From Phycisphaerae bacterium (GTDB taxonomy: Bacteria > Planctomycetota > Phycisphaerae > Phycisphaerales > SM1A02), in assembly GCA_016873375.1 (NCBI GenBank), contig VGXJ01000115.1:1-6173 (forward strand): DNA of 6,173 nucleotides, given 5' to 3'. The number at the start of each line of letters is the position of its first letter. The first letter of the stretch is position 1. The notes under the pieces were generated by a model, which saw only the letters and a list, made by a program, of their open reading frames with translations, did no database searches and was not told the DNA's origin. Positions 5,350-6,173 of the stretch are shown here, piece by piece. The position numbers and the translations under genes were made by a program.

Positions 5350-6173
5350 ATGAGCCCACGAACATTGTGCGCTGGCGTTATCGCCACCATGATGGCCTGC
5401 CTCCCCGCAGCCGCGCAGCTCCGTGTGGTGACCTACAACATCTCGGCGCTGGAAGGCAACACCACCGATCTGCAGGCGGTCCTCGCCGCATGTCATGCCG
5501 ACGACGTGGTCGGGCCTGCGCAGCCCATTGACATCATGTGCTTCCAGGAGTGTCCGCAGGCTGCGGTCGGGCCGCTCGGCACGCTGCTCGCCAACTCCGC
5601 GCCCGCTGGAGTGACCTACACGCTGGCCACCTACACCACGAGCTCATCGGAAGACAACGCAACCGGGGCGCAGGCGCTTTTCTACCGCACAGGGCGCTTG
5701 ACGGAGATCACCACCGGTCATGCCGATCTGTTCACGGGCGGGGGCCGCAACAGCGATCGATGGCTGCTGCAGCTCACGGGCTACGCGAGCACGGCTGCGC
5801 GGCTCTATGTCTACAGCTCGCACCTGAAGGCCAGCTCCGGCAGTGCCAACGAATCCGAGCGCCTCGCCGGCGCCACGACGCTGCGCAACAATGCTGACAC
5901 ACTGCCTGCCGGCAGCAACATCATCTTCCTCGGTGACTACAACATGTACACCAACACCGAGTCGGGGTACGTGAAGATGACGACCGGTGGCGTGCACCCG
6001 GGCATCGATCCGTGGGGCACGGCGAACTGGACCGGTGCATCGAATGCGATCAAGCACACGCAGTCGCCGCGGCTGACGAGCTCGAATCTGGTGGGCGGCG
6101 GCGTGGACGATCGATTCGACCTCCAACTCTTCACCGCAGCGCTCAACGATGGTGCGGGATTGGCGTACATCCC
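5350..6173 (+). CDS. Secreted endonuclease/exonuclease/phosphatase (EEP) superfamily protein, 3' end cut off
   Basis: 274 codons are open to the window edge with no stop. The N-terminus is a signal peptide: Arg4, a hydrophobic LCAGVIATMMACLP, and an AAA cleavage motif ending at residue 22. The EEP-fold motifs then follow in order: LRVVTYNIS (24-32) with Asn30; IDIMCFQEC (60-68) with the metal-binding Glu67; VYSSHLKAS (154-162) with His158; IIFLGDYNMYTN (190-201) with Asp196 and Asn198 of the GD-x-N motif; and VDDRFDLQL (252-260), the counterpart of the usual S-R-I-D strand. The last family motif, a C-terminal Ser-Asp-His with the catalytic His, should come soon after but lies beyond the window. 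Members cut phosphodiester bonds in nucleic acids, sugar phosphates or lipids, and this fragment cannot say which. The mature chain is rich in Thr, Ser, Ala and Gly with few Lys, as in extracellular proteins. ATG 5350 lacks a Shine-Dalgarno, but an in-frame TAG just upstream and the signal peptide support it. Confidence 0.88.
   Translation, partial: MSPRTLCAGVIATMMACLPAAAQLRVVTYNISALEGNTTDLQAVLAACHADDVVGPAQPIDIMCFQECPQAAVGPLGTLLANSAPAGVTYTLATYTTSSSEDNATGAQALFYRTGRLTEITTGHADLFTGGGRNSDRWLLQLTGYASTAARLYVYSSHLKASSGSANESERLAGATTLRNNADTLPAGSNIIFLGDYNMYTNTESGYVKMTTGGVHPGIDPWGTANWTGASNAIKHTQSPRLTSSNLVGGGVDDRFDLQLFTAALNDGAGLAYI

Noticed and set aside
5235..5488. 14-base exact repeat GGCGGTCCTCGCCG at 5235-5248 and 5475-5488
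   Set aside because: The second copy is ordinary coding sequence for Ala-Val-Leu-Ala in common GC-rich codons and the first is a short GC-rich stem. Two isolated copies of a GC-rich 14-mer are not enough to claim a repeat family.
1..6173. Search for mobile elements, CRISPR repeats, tRNA or rRNA genes, toxin-antitoxin or defence genes
   Set aside because: No terminal inverted repeats, transposase motifs, regularly spaced repeats, cloverleaf-like structures or small paired genes were seen. All substantial sequence is explained by the five genes listed.

Overview
The window is high-GC bacterial DNA with dense, GC-rich codon use. It most resembles a Gram-negative (diderm) bacterium: it has a lipoprotein with a lipobox, a MurJ-type lipid II flippase, and two signal-peptide-bearing M16 peptidase subunits of a kind common in Planctomycetota, Acidobacteriota and Myxococcota. 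A planctomycete (Phycisphaerae-like) origin is my best guess from protein style and weak ribosome binding sites. It is an inference, not something the sequence proves.

Layout. The 5' edge (1-158, minus strand) holds the start of a small lipoprotein gene that runs off the window. Only 17 bp away, reading the other way, is a complete murJ-like flippase gene (176-1741, plus strand). It ends in a stem-loop that overlaps its own stop codon. A 49-bp convergent gap separates it from a two-gene minus-strand operon. The promoter-proximal gene, 5203-3305, encodes a catalytic M16 zinc peptidase with an intact HFFEH motif. It is followed after 26 bp by 3278-1791, an M16 paralogue that has lost the zinc motif but keeps the Arg/Tyr pair of the partner subunit. 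A 146-bp divergent spacer with an inverted repeat (TGCCAA-N10-TTGGCA) separates this operon from a secreted endonuclease/exonuclease/phosphatase-fold protein (5350 to the window end, plus strand), which is cut off before its last catalytic motif.

How the genes work together. The two M16 genes almost certainly form one functional unit, a periplasmic or extracytoplasmic heterodimeric (M16B-type) peptidase in which one chain supplies zinc chemistry and the other helps bind substrate. The single intrinsic terminator-like hairpin downstream fits the end of that operon. MurJ works in peptidoglycan synthesis, and I see no functional link to its neighbours. The edge lipoprotein and the nuclease/phosphatase-fold protein are separate units.

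I see no mobile element, CRISPR array, RNA gene or defence system. The window looks like an ordinary chromosomal stretch. The points most worth a second look are the large helical insertion and C-terminal tail of the catalytic M16 subunit, the very tight divergent start of murJ with two competing start codons, the hairpin embedded in the murJ stop, and the symmetric element in the M16/nuclease spacer.
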